A stretch of 6,813 nt of DNA, taken from Chlorobiales bacterium (GTDB lineage: Bacteria > Bacteroidota > Chlorobiia > Chlorobiales > Chlorobiaceae). A program made the translations under genes and the position numbers. The stretch is from positions 1 to 6,813 of the forward strand of contig JAKSCY010000509.1 in NCBI GenBank assembly GCA_022360355.1. The letters run 5' to 3'. Positions 1 through 6,365 of this stretch are shown one piece after another. The first letter of the stretch is position 1, and each line of letters starts with the position of its first letter. The notes under the pieces are model-generated. The model made no database searches. It saw only the letters and a program-made list of their open reading frames with translations, and was not told the DNA's origin.

Positions 1-2
1 CC

Positions 3-98
3 TCAGCCATCCGGCGCCGGACCAAGCAGATAAACAAGCTCTTCCCGCGACAGAACCTCGCCCGATCGCGATTTTCTTAGAAGCTCCTCAACACGCAT
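3..98 (-). pseudogene. Radical-SAM-like N-terminal fragment, interrupted after 31 codons (possible frameshift)
   Basis: An ATG at 98-96 follows a strong Shine-Dalgarno sequence (AAGGTGA, minus strand of 105-111, 6 bases upstream), so translation very likely starts here. The frame reads MRVEELLRKSR, then GEVLSREELVYLLGPAPDG, then TGA at 5-3. The pattern 'ELLxK...GExLSxEELxxLL' is the usual N-terminal helix of biotin-synthase-like radical SAM proteins (BioB, HydE, MqnC/CofH). Those proteins exceed 300 residues, and the CxxxCxxC cluster motif would come later, outside this window. Dropping one base next to the TGA would restore an open frame (Gly-Glu), so a real frameshift or a sequencing error fits. 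An ATG at 10-8 in another frame overlaps the stop but has no Shine-Dalgarno sequence. A genuine small ORF remains possible. The family assignment rests on about 20 residues and is tentative. Confidence 0.4.
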
Positions 99-104
99 TT
101 TCCG

Positions 105-111
105 TCACCTT
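105..111 (-). promoter_or_regulatory. Strong ribosome binding site for the 98-base start
   Basis: Reading the minus strand, AAGGTGA lies 6 bases before the ATG at 98. It closely matches the anti-Shine-Dalgarno complement and is the best such site in the window. It decides the start of the short radical-SAM-like frame and argues that this frame is, or recently was, translated. Confidence 0.55.
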
Positions 112-115
112 TTCC

Positions 116-129
116 GGTTTTGTAAAACC
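116..129. repeat. 14-base palindrome GGTTTTGTAAAACC between two minus-strand genes
   Basis: Arms GGTTTT and AAAACC flank a central GT. It sits between the stop of the DUF4180 gene (149) and the ribosome binding site of the next frame (111-105). It could be a small operator or a weak hairpin. No T-run follows on the minus strand, so it is not a convincing intrinsic terminator. Confidence 0.3.
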
Positions 130-148
130 ACACATGTATTCACTTCTA

Positions 149-514
149 TCAGCTCCCTTTGACCATCTTTTTTACCGCTGCATCAAAATCCGGAACAAAG
201 AAAACACTGTTTCCTCGGTTACACTCGATGATAAAAGCATTCAGAGCAGCGCTACAGAATTTCCCGAACTCCCCTACAATGGCCAATTTCATATGATAGT
301 TTGAATATTTTTGCAGAATCTCGCCAGCCATACCGGTTTTTAAATCAAAAAACACCGGATCAAGGTTTCCTTCTTCCAATATGATGTTCCTTGCCCCCTG
401 ATAATCTGCGTTCCCCATCAAGTCCGTTGCATCCCGGACTGTACTGATCACAGTATCCTTTGAAACCGGTTTTGCAATCCTGGTGTTTTCAATGTCTATA
501 ATGTGCAAATCCAT
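149..514 (-). CDS. DUF4180 domain-containing protein
   Basis: This is a 121-residue soluble protein whose whole length matches the DUF4180 pattern. The diagnostic stretch is FFDLKTGMAGEILQKYSNY followed by KLAIVGEF (about residues 55-83); the C-terminal part is FIIECNRGNSVFFV (about 94-107). The function of the family is not known to me. There is no signal peptide, membrane segment or obvious catalytic motif. The ATG start at 514 is supported by AGGGAG (minus strand of 530-525), 10 bases upstream. It lies 59 bases downstream of recJ on the same strand, so co-transcription is possible, though a link to RecJ function is not implied. By eye it is more A/T-rich than recJ or pirin, and the family is scattered across bacteria, so lateral acquisition is possible. 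Family assignment is fairly secure; role unknown. Confidence 0.8.
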   Translation of the reverse strand: MDLHIIDIENTRIAKPVSKDTVISTVRDATDLMGNADYQGARNIILEEGNLDPVFFDLKTGMAGEILQKYSNYHMKLAIVGEFGKFCSAALNAFIIECNRGNSVFFVPDFDAAVKKMVKGS

Positions 515-524
515 TGTATCATCA

Positions 525-530
525 CTCCCT
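525..530 (-). promoter_or_regulatory. Ribosome binding site of the DUF4180 gene
   Basis: On the minus strand AGGGAG precedes the ATG at 514 by 10 bases. Most other genes in this window lack a clear Shine-Dalgarno sequence, so this one helps fix the start. Confidence 0.5.
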
Positions 531-573
531 GGATACGCTTGTGTTTCTTTTGCCAGATGCCTGCTTCCTCAGC

Positions 574-2280
574 CTACTCCTCAAACCCCATATCCTTCAG
601 CTTGATCTGGGTATTTTTACGGCCGTTCCACTCGTTCTCTTCAAGAGAATAAACCATGGAGAACATCTTGCGTGAGCCCCGTTCCAGTTCACGGTAGATA
701 TCCTCCCTGCCGAATGCGATAACATCGTGAATACGCCCGGAGACATCTTTAACGGCAAATTTAACATGTTTTCCCTTCAGCAGTCTCGGAAGACCTGAAA
801 GCTTGAGGTTTGTGCTGAAAAACAACGGTTCACGGTTACCCTGCCCGAAAGGCTCGAACTGCCGAAGCACATTGAGAAACTTACCGTTAACGTCCTCCAG
901 CGACAGAGAAGAGTCAATCGGCAACTCTTTTTGGCGCTGATCCATTGAAAGCCTTTCAGAGCATACCTTGTCAAACTGTTTACGGAATCCGGAAATATTT
1001 TCCGGTTTGAGCGTAATACCCGCAGCGGCGTCATGGCCGCCGAACTTCTCAAGAAAACGACTGCACTTCTGCAAAACATCAAAAATATTCAACCCCTGAA
1101 CGCTTCGTACGGAACCTTTGATCAGACCATCCCCGCCACCCATGATAACCGTCGGCAGGTAATATTTATCCTGAAGACGGGACGCGACGATACCCAGAAC
1201 GCCAAGGTGCCACTCTTCATGGTAGAGTACAATCGAGGAACAATAGCTGGCAAAATAACCGTCAACCATGGCCTCTGCGCTCTTCAGCATCCCGCTGTCG
1301 ATCTGTCTCCGTTCCATATTCAAACGGTCAAGCTCCTCTGCATGAACCCTTGCCTCATCCCGTGAACCTGCGATAAGCCACTCGACCGCTGTCCGTGCCG
1401 TATGCATCCTGCCTGCTGCGTTAATTCTCGGTGCGATACCAAAGGCGATGTGTCCCGTCCCGAGAGCACCGGGCTCTACGTTCATGAGAGAAAGCATCTC
1501 CTGAATACCGGCACGGGGAGTCTTCTGCAGGAGTTCCATTCCCTTGTGCATATAAACCCTGTTCTCCTGCTCGAGCGGCACCATATCCGCAACAGTTGCA
1601 ACAGCGACCAGATCAATATACTGCTGCCACTCCTCCGGGGAGGTCCCCGCCGATTCGCTGAACGCCTGAACAAGTTTAAGCGCTACACTGCACCCGCACA
1701 GTTCACGAAACGGATAACCGCAATCCGGCACCTTGGGGTTGAGAATTGCAAGCGCCGGGGGCAGCTCTTCCGGTTCATGATGGTCACAAACGATCACCTC
1801 AATGTTTTCAGCCGCAAACAGCTCTATTTCCCGCGAAGCTTTTATGCCGCAATCAACAGTAATGACAAGTGATGCATTCAACCCCACGGCATGACCAACT
1901 CCGGCATCGGACAGGCCGTAACCCTCCGAAAACCTGTCATTGATATAGTAGGATACCTCGGCACCCTGCAACTTGAAAAAGAGATAGAGAAGAGCCGTTC
2001 CGGCGGTACCATCCACATCATAGTCCCCGTAAACAAGGATCTTTTCACCTGTTTCAACCGCTTTACGAACCCGGTTGACCGCTTTCTGCATATCCCTGAA
2101 AAGAAAAGGTGACGGCAAGAGATCGAGATTCGGCCTGAAAAACTTCCTTGCCTCATCAAAACCTGTTATCCCCCTGTTGCACAACGCCCTTGCGATCGGC
2201 ATACTGACATTTATGTCCTGCGAAAGCCGGGCCGCCGTCTCTTCATCGGACGAGAGCACATTCCATCGATATCGTTTCAT
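574..2280 (-). CDS. recJ: Single-stranded-DNA-specific 5'-3' exonuclease RecJ
   Basis: RecJ degrades single-stranded DNA 5' to 3' in the cytoplasm, acting in RecF-pathway recombination, base excision repair and mismatch repair. From the ATG at 2280 (568 residues) the DHH phosphoesterase motifs occur in order: DYDVDGT at about 86-92, VDCGIKA at 142-148, CDHHEP with the DHH triad at 166-168, and VADMVPL with its Asp at 232. These residues bind the catalytic Mn/Mg ions. INAAGRM (286-292) and the DHHA1 motif FGGHDAAAG (413-421) follow, then a C-terminal RecJ OB domain (roughly 446-568). Length matches the family (E. coli RecJ is 577). All motifs are intact, so it should be active. An in-frame GTG at 2307 would add nine residues. 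I prefer the ATG because RecJ proteins usually start close to the 'RW' block and a candidate promoter ends near the GTG. Neither start has a good Shine-Dalgarno sequence. The stop is TAG. Confidence 0.95.
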   Translation of the reverse strand: MKRYRWNVLSSDEETAARLSQDINVSMPIARALCNRGITGFDEARKFFRPNLDLLPSPFLFRDMQKAVNRVRKAVETGEKILVYGDYDVDGTAGTALLYLFFKLQGAEVSYYINDRFSEGYGLSDAGVGHAVGLNASLVITVDCGIKASREIELFAAENIEVIVCDHHEPEELPPALAILNPKVPDCGYPFRELCGCSVALKLVQAFSESAGTSPEEWQQYIDLVAVATVADMVPLEQENRVYMHKGMELLQKTPRAGIQEMLSLMNVEPGALGTGHIAFGIAPRINAAGRMHTARTAVEWLIAGSRDEARVHAEELDRLNMERRQIDSGMLKSAEAMVDGYFASYCSSIVLYHEEWHLGVLGIVASRLQDKYYLPTVIMGGGDGLIKGSVRSVQGLNIFDVLQKCSRFLEKFGGHDAAAGITLKPENISGFRKQFDKVCSERLSMDQRQKELPIDSSLSLEDVNGKFLNVLRQFEPFGQGNREPLFFSTNLKLSGLPRLLKGKHVKFAVKDVSGRIHDVIAFGREDIYRELERGSRKMFSMVYSLEENEWNGRKNTQIKLKDMGFEE

Positions 2281-2308
2281 GAGATCTGAATACTGAACTT
2301 CTGCCACC

Positions 2309-2331
2309 GGTTATCATCGGTTTATATAACC
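2309..2331. repeat. Inverted repeat GGTTAT-N11-ATAACC overlapping the recJ -10 region
   Basis: Perfect 6-base arms (2309-2314 and 2326-2331) flank 11 bases. The repeat covers the proposed -10 box and start of transcription of recJ, a position where a repressor would bind. A shorter alternative pairing, GGTT (2319-2322) with AACC (2328-2331), shares the right arm. No known regulator site is recognised, and short A/T-rich repeats arise by chance. Confidence 0.25.
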
Positions 2332-2351
2332 ATTTCCTTTCCCCTCGGCAA
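2323..2351 (-). promoter_or_regulatory. Candidate promoter for recJ
   Basis: On the minus strand TTGCCG (2351-2346) is followed after exactly 17 bases by TATATA (2328-2323). Transcription would begin around 2316, leaving a leader of about 36 bases to the ATG at 2280 but only about 9 to the GTG at 2307. This is a match by eye to a sigma-70-type consensus; Chlorobi promoters may differ. Confidence 0.35.
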
Positions 2352-2464
2352 GAGACTTTTGCTCGTACAAAACAACGGAGGGCCATAAAAACGTGTTAAA
2401 GGCAAAAGCACCTTGCTTCCTGATGCAAGATTTCTCTGGTTTTCGCGGCTTTCAATAGTGATCC

Positions 2465-2493
2465 TTGAAATGCCTCGAAAAAAACAGTACATT
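2465..2493 (+). promoter_or_regulatory. Candidate promoter for fbp
   Basis: TTGAAA (2465-2470), a 17-base spacer, then TACATT (2488-2493). Transcription would start near 2500, giving a leader of about 45 bases to the ATG at 2545. If real, it excludes the upstream in-frame starts at 2413 and 2470 and supports the 332-residue form of the protein. Confidence 0.4.
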
Positions 2494-2544
2494 AGCGGCA
2501 GAACGTTAACTGAAAACATTTTTCAACCCAATGTATTGCAGCAG

Positions 2545-3543
2545 ATGAACAAACTGATTACGATCGAGCGCCACTTTGTCGAAGAACAGAAACTCAATCC
2601 TCATGCAACCGGTGAATTGACAGATCTTCTGTACGATGTAGCATTTGCTGCAAAACTTGTCAGGAGAGAGGTTGTCCGCGCCGGACTGGTTGACATTCTT
2701 GGTATGGCCGGTACGACAAATGTGCAGGGAGAAGAGGTTAAAAAGCTCGATCTGTTTGCAAACGAAAAGATCATTAATGCCATCGGTCAGCATGGAAGGT
2801 TTGCAATCATGGGTTCCGAAGAAAACGAGGGAACGATTGTTCCGCCAAAAAACGAGTCGGGAAAATATGCTCTTCTGTTCGATCCTCTCGACGGTTCTTC
2901 GAACATCGATGTCAATGTCAGTGTCGGAACCATTTTCTCGATCTATCGCCTTACCGGTGACAGACCTTGGGAAGCGGATATAAACGACTGTCTCCAGAAA
3001 GGATTGCAGCAGGTAGCAGCAGGTTATGTCATTTATGGTTCTTCGGTCGTGATGGTTTACAGCAGCGGTCATGGTGTACACGGGTTCACTTATGATCCAA
3101 CCATCGGGGAGTTCCTGCTTTCCCATGAAAACATTACAACGCCGAAGCAGGGGAAATACTACTCGATCAACGAAGGCTCCTGGCACCAGTTACATGATTC
3201 AACCATCAACTACATCAATTATTTGAAGGAAGAAGATGCAGCGACGGGAAGGCCCTACAGCACCCGCTATATCGGGTCGCTCGTAGCCGACTTCCACCGT
3301 AATCTTCTCACCGGCGGCGTCTTCGTCTACCCGGCAACGAAAAAACATCCCAGTGGCAAACTTCGCCTCATGTACGAGGCAAACCCGCTCGCGTTTATCT
3401 GTGAACAGGCAGGGGGACGGGCAACAAACGGAAAGGAACGCATCCTCGATATAAACCCGACCGAACTGCACCAGCGCACCCCGCTCTACATCGGCAGCGA
3501 AAACGATGTCATGATGGCAGAAAAGTTCGAGCAGGAAACATGA
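2545..3543 (+). CDS. fbp: Fructose-1,6-bisphosphatase, class I
   Basis: The enzyme hydrolyses fructose 1,6-bisphosphate to fructose 6-phosphate, the committed gluconeogenic step in the cytoplasm. In an autotroph it leads fixed carbon into hexoses. From the ATG at 2545 it has 332 residues, the normal length. Class I features are plain: MGSEENE (89-95) and [10 protein letters not shown] (113-122) supply metal ligands, RYIGS (241-245) and the Tyr at 262 bind the sugar phosphate, and [11 protein letters not shown] (271-281) holds the Lys (272) and Glu (278) matching pig/human Lys274 and Glu280. The frame is open upstream to 2413 (44 extra codons), but that stretch does not look like FBPase and contains the candidate promoter, so I start at [10 protein letters not shown]. 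The Shine-Dalgarno sequence is weak (GCAG). It is divergent from recJ and convergent with the phosphoesterase gene, so probably monocistronic. Confidence 0.96.
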   Translation: MNKLITIERHFVEEQKLNPHATGELTDLLYDVAFAAKLVRREVVRAGLVDILGMAGTTNVQGEEVKKLDLFANEKIINAIGQHGRFAIMGSEENEGTIVPPKNESGKYALLFDPLDGSSNIDVNVSVGTIFSIYRLTGDRPWEADINDCLQKGLQQVAAGYVIYGSSVVMVYSSGHGVHGFTYDPTIGEFLLSHENITTPKQGKYYSINEGSWHQLHDSTINYINYLKEEDAATGRPYSTRYIGSLVADFHRNLLTGGVFVYPATKKHPSGKLRLMYEANPLAFICEQAGGRATNGKERILDINPTELHQRTPLYIGSENDVMMAEKFEQET

Positions 3544-3551
3544 TAATGCAA

Positions 3552-3580
3552 GTCAAAATTCAAAAGGTAAAAGTCAAAAG
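3552..3580 (+). repeat. Degenerate short tandem TCAAAA-type repeats
   Basis: Three copies of the unit TCAAAA occur at 3553, 3560 and 3575, separated by AT-rich filler. The inverted version (TTTGAC, CTTTTG) recurs in the right arm at 3614-3631. Such low-complexity units look like an intergenic repeat family rather than coding sequence. Confidence 0.4.
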
Positions 3581-3632
3581 AAGATAAGCAGTTTCCCCCA
3601 GGCTTTTTTGCCCTTTGACTTTTTACTTTTGC
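3560..3632. terminator. Likely bidirectional terminator hairpin between convergent genes
   Basis: The arm 3560-3580 and the reverse complement of 3612-3632 match at 17 of 21 positions without gaps, enclosing a 31-base loop. Both arms are A-rich or T-rich, so each strand ends its hairpin in a T-rich arm. The loop contains a small GGC-TTTTTT-GCC hairpin (3601-3612). The position, 17 bases after the fbp stop and 4 bases beyond the end of the opposing gene, suits termination from both sides, although the stem has little G/C. Confidence 0.45.
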
Positions 3633-3635
3633 CTT

Positions 3636-4457
3636 CTACCTAAGAGCTTCCCCCCGGTTGAATTCCGGGTAGAAAATCCTGCTGATTCCGGTTGTCATCC
3701 CGGTTTCGACATTGAGCTGCAAGAGAACGGCAGAGAGATGAACATCGTTTTCGGCGCATTCGTACTTGTGAGGTGTCTGGTAGAGAAAGCGGTCCGTCGC
3801 CGCTTTGATCTGCATGCCGATTATCGACTCGAACGGACCTGTCATACCGACATCCGAACAATACCCCGTACCTTTCGGAAGAATCCTCTCGTCAGCGGTC
3901 TGAACATGAGTATGGGTACCGAGAACCGCCGATACCCTGCCGTCCAGGTACCATCCGAGAGCGATTTTCTCCGCCGTCGCTTCCGCATGCATATCGACAA
4001 CGATACAGGCAACCTTGTCTTTTAGCTGTTTTATCACCCAGTCGGCTGTTCTGAAAGGACAGTCGATCGTAGACATGAAGGTACGCCCCTGAAGATTGAC
4101 GACCGCAATATCTCCAAGCCCTTCACCCATACTGAAAATACCGTATCCTTTCCCGTAAACCCCTCTTGGATAATTCAGGGGTCTTATGACCGATGGATCG
4201 CTTTTGAGCGTCTCAAAAAAGTTGAAATTGTTCCACGTATGGTTCCCCCCTGTCATGACGTTTACTCCCGCCTCTTTCAGCTCGCACAGCGCCTCCCTGC
4301 TGACTCCTTTTCCATTATGGGTATTCTCACCGTTACAGATAACAAAGTCTATGGAATGCTTCGTAATAAGACCTTTCAGTAAATGACTCACAACCTGCAC
4401 ACCCGGCTTGCCGACAACATCTCCGATAAAGAGAATACTGGCTGTTTTTTTACCCAT
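3636..4457 (-). CDS. TIGR00282/YmdB-family metallophosphoesterase
   Basis: This 273-residue cytoplasmic protein carries all the family motifs: FIGDVVGKPG (10-19, metal-binding Asp13), CNGENTHNGKG (41-51, Glu44 and Asn45), GGNHTWNN (70-77, Asn72 and catalytic His73), VVDMHAEATAEK (153-164, His157), and GTHTHVQTADE (180-190, His182 and His184). SDVGMTGP (201-208) is also typical. Full length and intact dinuclear metal site suggest activity. Bacillus YmdB has 2',3'-cyclic nucleotide phosphodiesterase activity and affects RNA turnover and biofilm formation; whether that holds here is inference. In Bacillus it neighbours the RNase Y gene, which is absent from this window. It is divergent from pirin and convergent with fbp. 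The ATG at 4457 lacks a clear Shine-Dalgarno sequence but sits the usual distance before the first motif. Confidence 0.93.
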   Translation of the reverse strand: MGKKTASILFIGDVVGKPGVQVVSHLLKGLITKHSIDFVICNGENTHNGKGVSREALCELKEAGVNVMTGGNHTWNNFNFFETLKSDPSVIRPLNYPRGVYGKGYGIFSMGEGLGDIAVVNLQGRTFMSTIDCPFRTADWVIKQLKDKVACIVVDMHAEATAEKIALGWYLDGRVSAVLGTHTHVQTADERILPKGTGYCSDVGMTGPFESIIGMQIKAATDRFLYQTPHKYECAENDVHLSAVLLQLNVETGMTTGISRIFYPEFNRGEALR

Positions 4458-4539
4458 AATCAGTTTTTACGATTTAGTAGCGCTGAACAAGCAGACGATT
4501 TGGGTGAATTTACGCAATCTATTGTACATGCAAGAATTA

Positions 4540-4559
4540 AGCCGGAAAAATATCCGGCT
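4540..4559. other. Perfect 7-bp hairpin in the divergent phosphoesterase/pirin intergenic region
   Basis: AGCCGGA (4540-4546) pairs with TCCGGCT (4553-4559) around a 6-base A/T loop. It lies about 70-80 bases from each divergent start. No T-run follows on the plus strand; on the minus strand only TTAATTCTT follows. It may be a protein-binding palindrome or a structure in one leader. The rest of 4458-4627 shows no convincing promoter boxes. Confidence 0.35.
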
Positions 4560-4627
4560 GAACGAATGAAAGCAAAGAATTGTTTTTAAAAAGCCCGAGC
4601 TGTTTTTCACGGAACAGAAAAACCGCT

Positions 4628-5551
4628 ATGAAAAAACCGAGATCCATACAGAAAGTCTTTAAAAGCATACCGGTTACTGAAGGAGCGGGTGTACGCCTTA
4701 AAAGAGCTTTCGGTTTCAGCCAGTTGCCTCTGTTTGATCCGTTTCTGCTGCTCGATGATTTCCGTTCCGACAATCCTGCCGATTACCTGAAAGGGTTCCC
4801 ATGGCACCCTCATCGCGGTATTGAAACCATCACCTACCTTCTTGAAGGAAGCGTCCGGCATCATGACAGTCTCGGCAACAAAGGCGTGATTCATCCCGGC
4901 GAAGTTCAGTGGATGACCGCCGGCAGCGGTATCATTCATGAAGAGATGCCTTTCGGCGATAGTAAAGGAAACGTCGCCGGTTTCCAGCTATGGGCGAATC
5001 TTCCTGCATCGGACAAAATGATCTCTCCGCAATACCGGGACATCAAGACGAGTATGATACCGGAAGCCCGCTTTCAAAACGGAGTTACTGCCCGCGTTAT
5101 ATGCGGAGAAGCTGCAGGAGTCCCTGGAGCGGTCAGTGGAATCAGAATCGACCCGGAGTACCTCGACGTTACGATCCCTGCCGGAGCCACCTGGAACCAT
5201 ATGATAAAAGAGGACTATACTGTTTTTACCTATATCATTGCCGGAGAAGGCTGTTTCAGCCACAATACGGAACCGTTTTCCTTCGACACCGAAGGGGTAA
5301 GCTACTTCGACATGGAAAACGGACCGCCTATGGACAACGAAACCTTAGTACTCTATAACAAGGACGGCGATCACATACATGTAGCAACGGAAGACAGTCC
5401 GGTCAGATTTCTGTTGTTTTCCGGCAAACCTCTGCATGAACCTGTTGCCTGGCATGGCCCGATAGTGATGAATACCCGCGAAGAGCTGCAAAAAGCCTTC
5501 GAGGAATACAACAACGGAACGTTCCTCAAGCAACACCAGGCAAGACCATGA
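4628..5551 (+). CDS. Pirin family protein (bicupin)
   Basis: This 307-residue two-cupin protein has the pirin N-terminal domain with the metal site WHPHRGIETITY (59-70, His60 and His62) and GIIHEEMP (101-108, His104 and Glu106), matching the four Fe ligands of human pirin (His56, His58, His101, Glu103). The C-terminal pirin domain (about 180-300) includes HGPIVMNTREEL and a closing FxxYNNGTF. Some bacterial pirins have quercetin dioxygenase activity in vitro; others bind metabolic enzymes or regulators, so the role here is unknown. The frame is open upstream to a TTG at 4580, but the ATG at 4628 begins just before the conserved KPRSIQKVF segment and is preferred. There is no signal peptide. 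The stop overlaps the next gene's ATG by 4 bases, which implies one transcript and likely translational coupling. Confidence 0.92.
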   Translation: MKKPRSIQKVFKSIPVTEGAGVRLKRAFGFSQLPLFDPFLLLDDFRSDNPADYLKGFPWHPHRGIETITYLLEGSVRHHDSLGNKGVIHPGEVQWMTAGSGIIHEEMPFGDSKGNVAGFQLWANLPASDKMISPQYRDIKTSMIPEARFQNGVTARVICGEAAGVPGAVSGIRIDPEYLDVTIPAGATWNHMIKEDYTVFTYIIAGEGCFSHNTEPFSFDTEGVSYFDMENGPPMDNETLVLYNKDGDHIHVATEDSPVRFLLFSGKPLHEPVAWHGPIVMNTREELQKAFEEYNNGTFLKQHQARP

Positions 5552-6183
5552 CCAGAAAAGCGTTATTTGCCGCGGGCAGCGTTGCGGTCTTTCTCTCCAT
5601 AGCTATCATGTCAAGTTTCCTGCTGCCCATACAATCGGTTTCCGACGAGGCAATCCGGTCAGCCCGCCAAGCTGTTTCACAGTATGCACTCAACCACCCC
5701 GATGACGCTGTTCCGCAGCATCTTGCCATCGTTGATTACACAAAGCCCTCTTTTCTCAAACGGATGGTCATTATCGACTTGAAAACAGGAACAAAAACCT
5801 ATTACCGTGTAGCACATGCAAGAAAAACCGGGACGCTCCATGCCCGAAAATTTTCAAACATCCCAGGATCAAACATGAACAGCCTCGGCCTTTTTAAAAC
5901 CGGCAGCGCTTACATGGGGGATCACGGACTTGCCATGAGGTTGCACGGACTCGACTCATTGAGAAACAGCAAGGCTTTTGCAAGGGATATCGTCCTGCAC
6001 TCTGCCGATTATGTCACGATTCCGATCATCATCGAGAACATCCTGACGCTCAACGGCCCCAGAATCGGCAGAAGTAACGGCTGCTTCGTCGTCACGCCCT
6101 CAAAAATTGAAGAAGTAGTCGACAAACTCAGCCGGGAAGGATTCATTTACGCGTATGGAGAAGCAGAAACAAGTGACGAGTGA
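5548..6183 (+). CDS. YkuD_2-type murein L,D-transpeptidase-like protein, membrane-anchored or secreted
   Basis: This 211-residue protein has a hydrophobic N-terminal segment (about 7-27, after Arg3 and Lys4), read as a signal peptide or anchor, so the rest is probably periplasmic. The catalytic-domain pattern of the YkuD_2 family (PF13645) follows: AHARKTG (89-95), KFSNIPGSNMNSLGLFKTG (101-119), GDHGLAMRLHGLD (124-136), VLHSADYV with His151 (149-156), and GRSNGCFVV with the likely nucleophile Cys179 (174-182). Related enzymes make or edit 3-3 peptidoglycan cross-links, but this subfamily is poorly characterised and the activity is inferred. Only the catalytic domain is present; no LysM or other wall-binding module is seen. 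Its ATG lies inside the pirin stop (ATGA), so expression probably depends on the pirin transcript. A link with pirin is not obvious functionally. Confidence 0.85.
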   Translation: MTRKALFAAGSVAVFLSIAIMSSFLLPIQSVSDEAIRSARQAVSQYALNHPDDAVPQHLAIVDYTKPSFLKRMVIIDLKTGTKTYYRVAHARKTGTLHARKFSNIPGSNMNSLGLFKTGSAYMGDHGLAMRLHGLDSLRNSKAFARDIVLHSADYVTIPIIIENILTLNGPRIGRSNGCFVVTPSKIEEVVDKLSREGFIYAYGEAETSDE

Positions 6184-6223
6184 CAAGATGATAGTCTATA
6201 GTTGAAAACAGGTGAGGATGCTT

Positions 6224-6241
6224 CAAAAATGAGGTTTTTTG
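6224..6241 (+). terminator. Weak terminator-like hairpin after the transpeptidase gene
   Basis: CAAAAA (6224-6229) pairs with TTTTTG (6236-6241) around a 6-base loop, about 40 bases after the stop at 6183. The stem is only 6 bp and A/T-rich. The right arm includes a T6 run, but no further T-run follows. It is the only terminator candidate directly after the pirin operon. Confidence 0.25.
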
Positions 6242-6280
6242 GTCAAGATCAAGGGGTGTTCAGGAGCCGAAGCAGAGCAT

Positions 6281-6310
6281 TTCAATACCGACAAACCAAT
6301 ATTCTATAAT
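6281..6310 (+). promoter_or_regulatory. Candidate rightward promoter with perfect TATAAT
   Basis: TATAAT at 6305-6310 is an exact -10 box, with TTCAAT (6281-6286) 18 bases upstream as a poor -35. It would transcribe the structured stretch 6317-6451 rightward, antisense to the end of the downstream minus-strand gene. The -35 is weak and A/T-rich sequence gives chance matches. Confidence 0.3.
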
Positions 6311-6365
6311 TTAGGAACGATCGCCTTGAATAACAGCAGCGAAGGACTCAAGGGCGAGGCGAACG

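Noticed and set aside
1033..1872. Long plus-strand frames inside the recJ region
   Set aside because: They are antisense to a RecJ with every catalytic motif intact, and their products resemble no known family.
2506..3186. 226-codon minus-strand frame opposite fbp
   Set aside because: fbp is a full-length, motif-complete gene on the other strand, and the antisense product shows no recognisable domain.
3615..4025. Plus-strand frame of 136 codons opposite the phosphoesterase
   Set aside because: It overlaps the conserved HAEAT and GTHTHV region of the real gene and starts in the terminator hairpin.
4580..4627. Upstream TTG start extending the pirin protein by 16 residues
   Set aside because: The extension precedes the family's normal N-terminus, TTG starts are rare and there is no supporting ribosome site.
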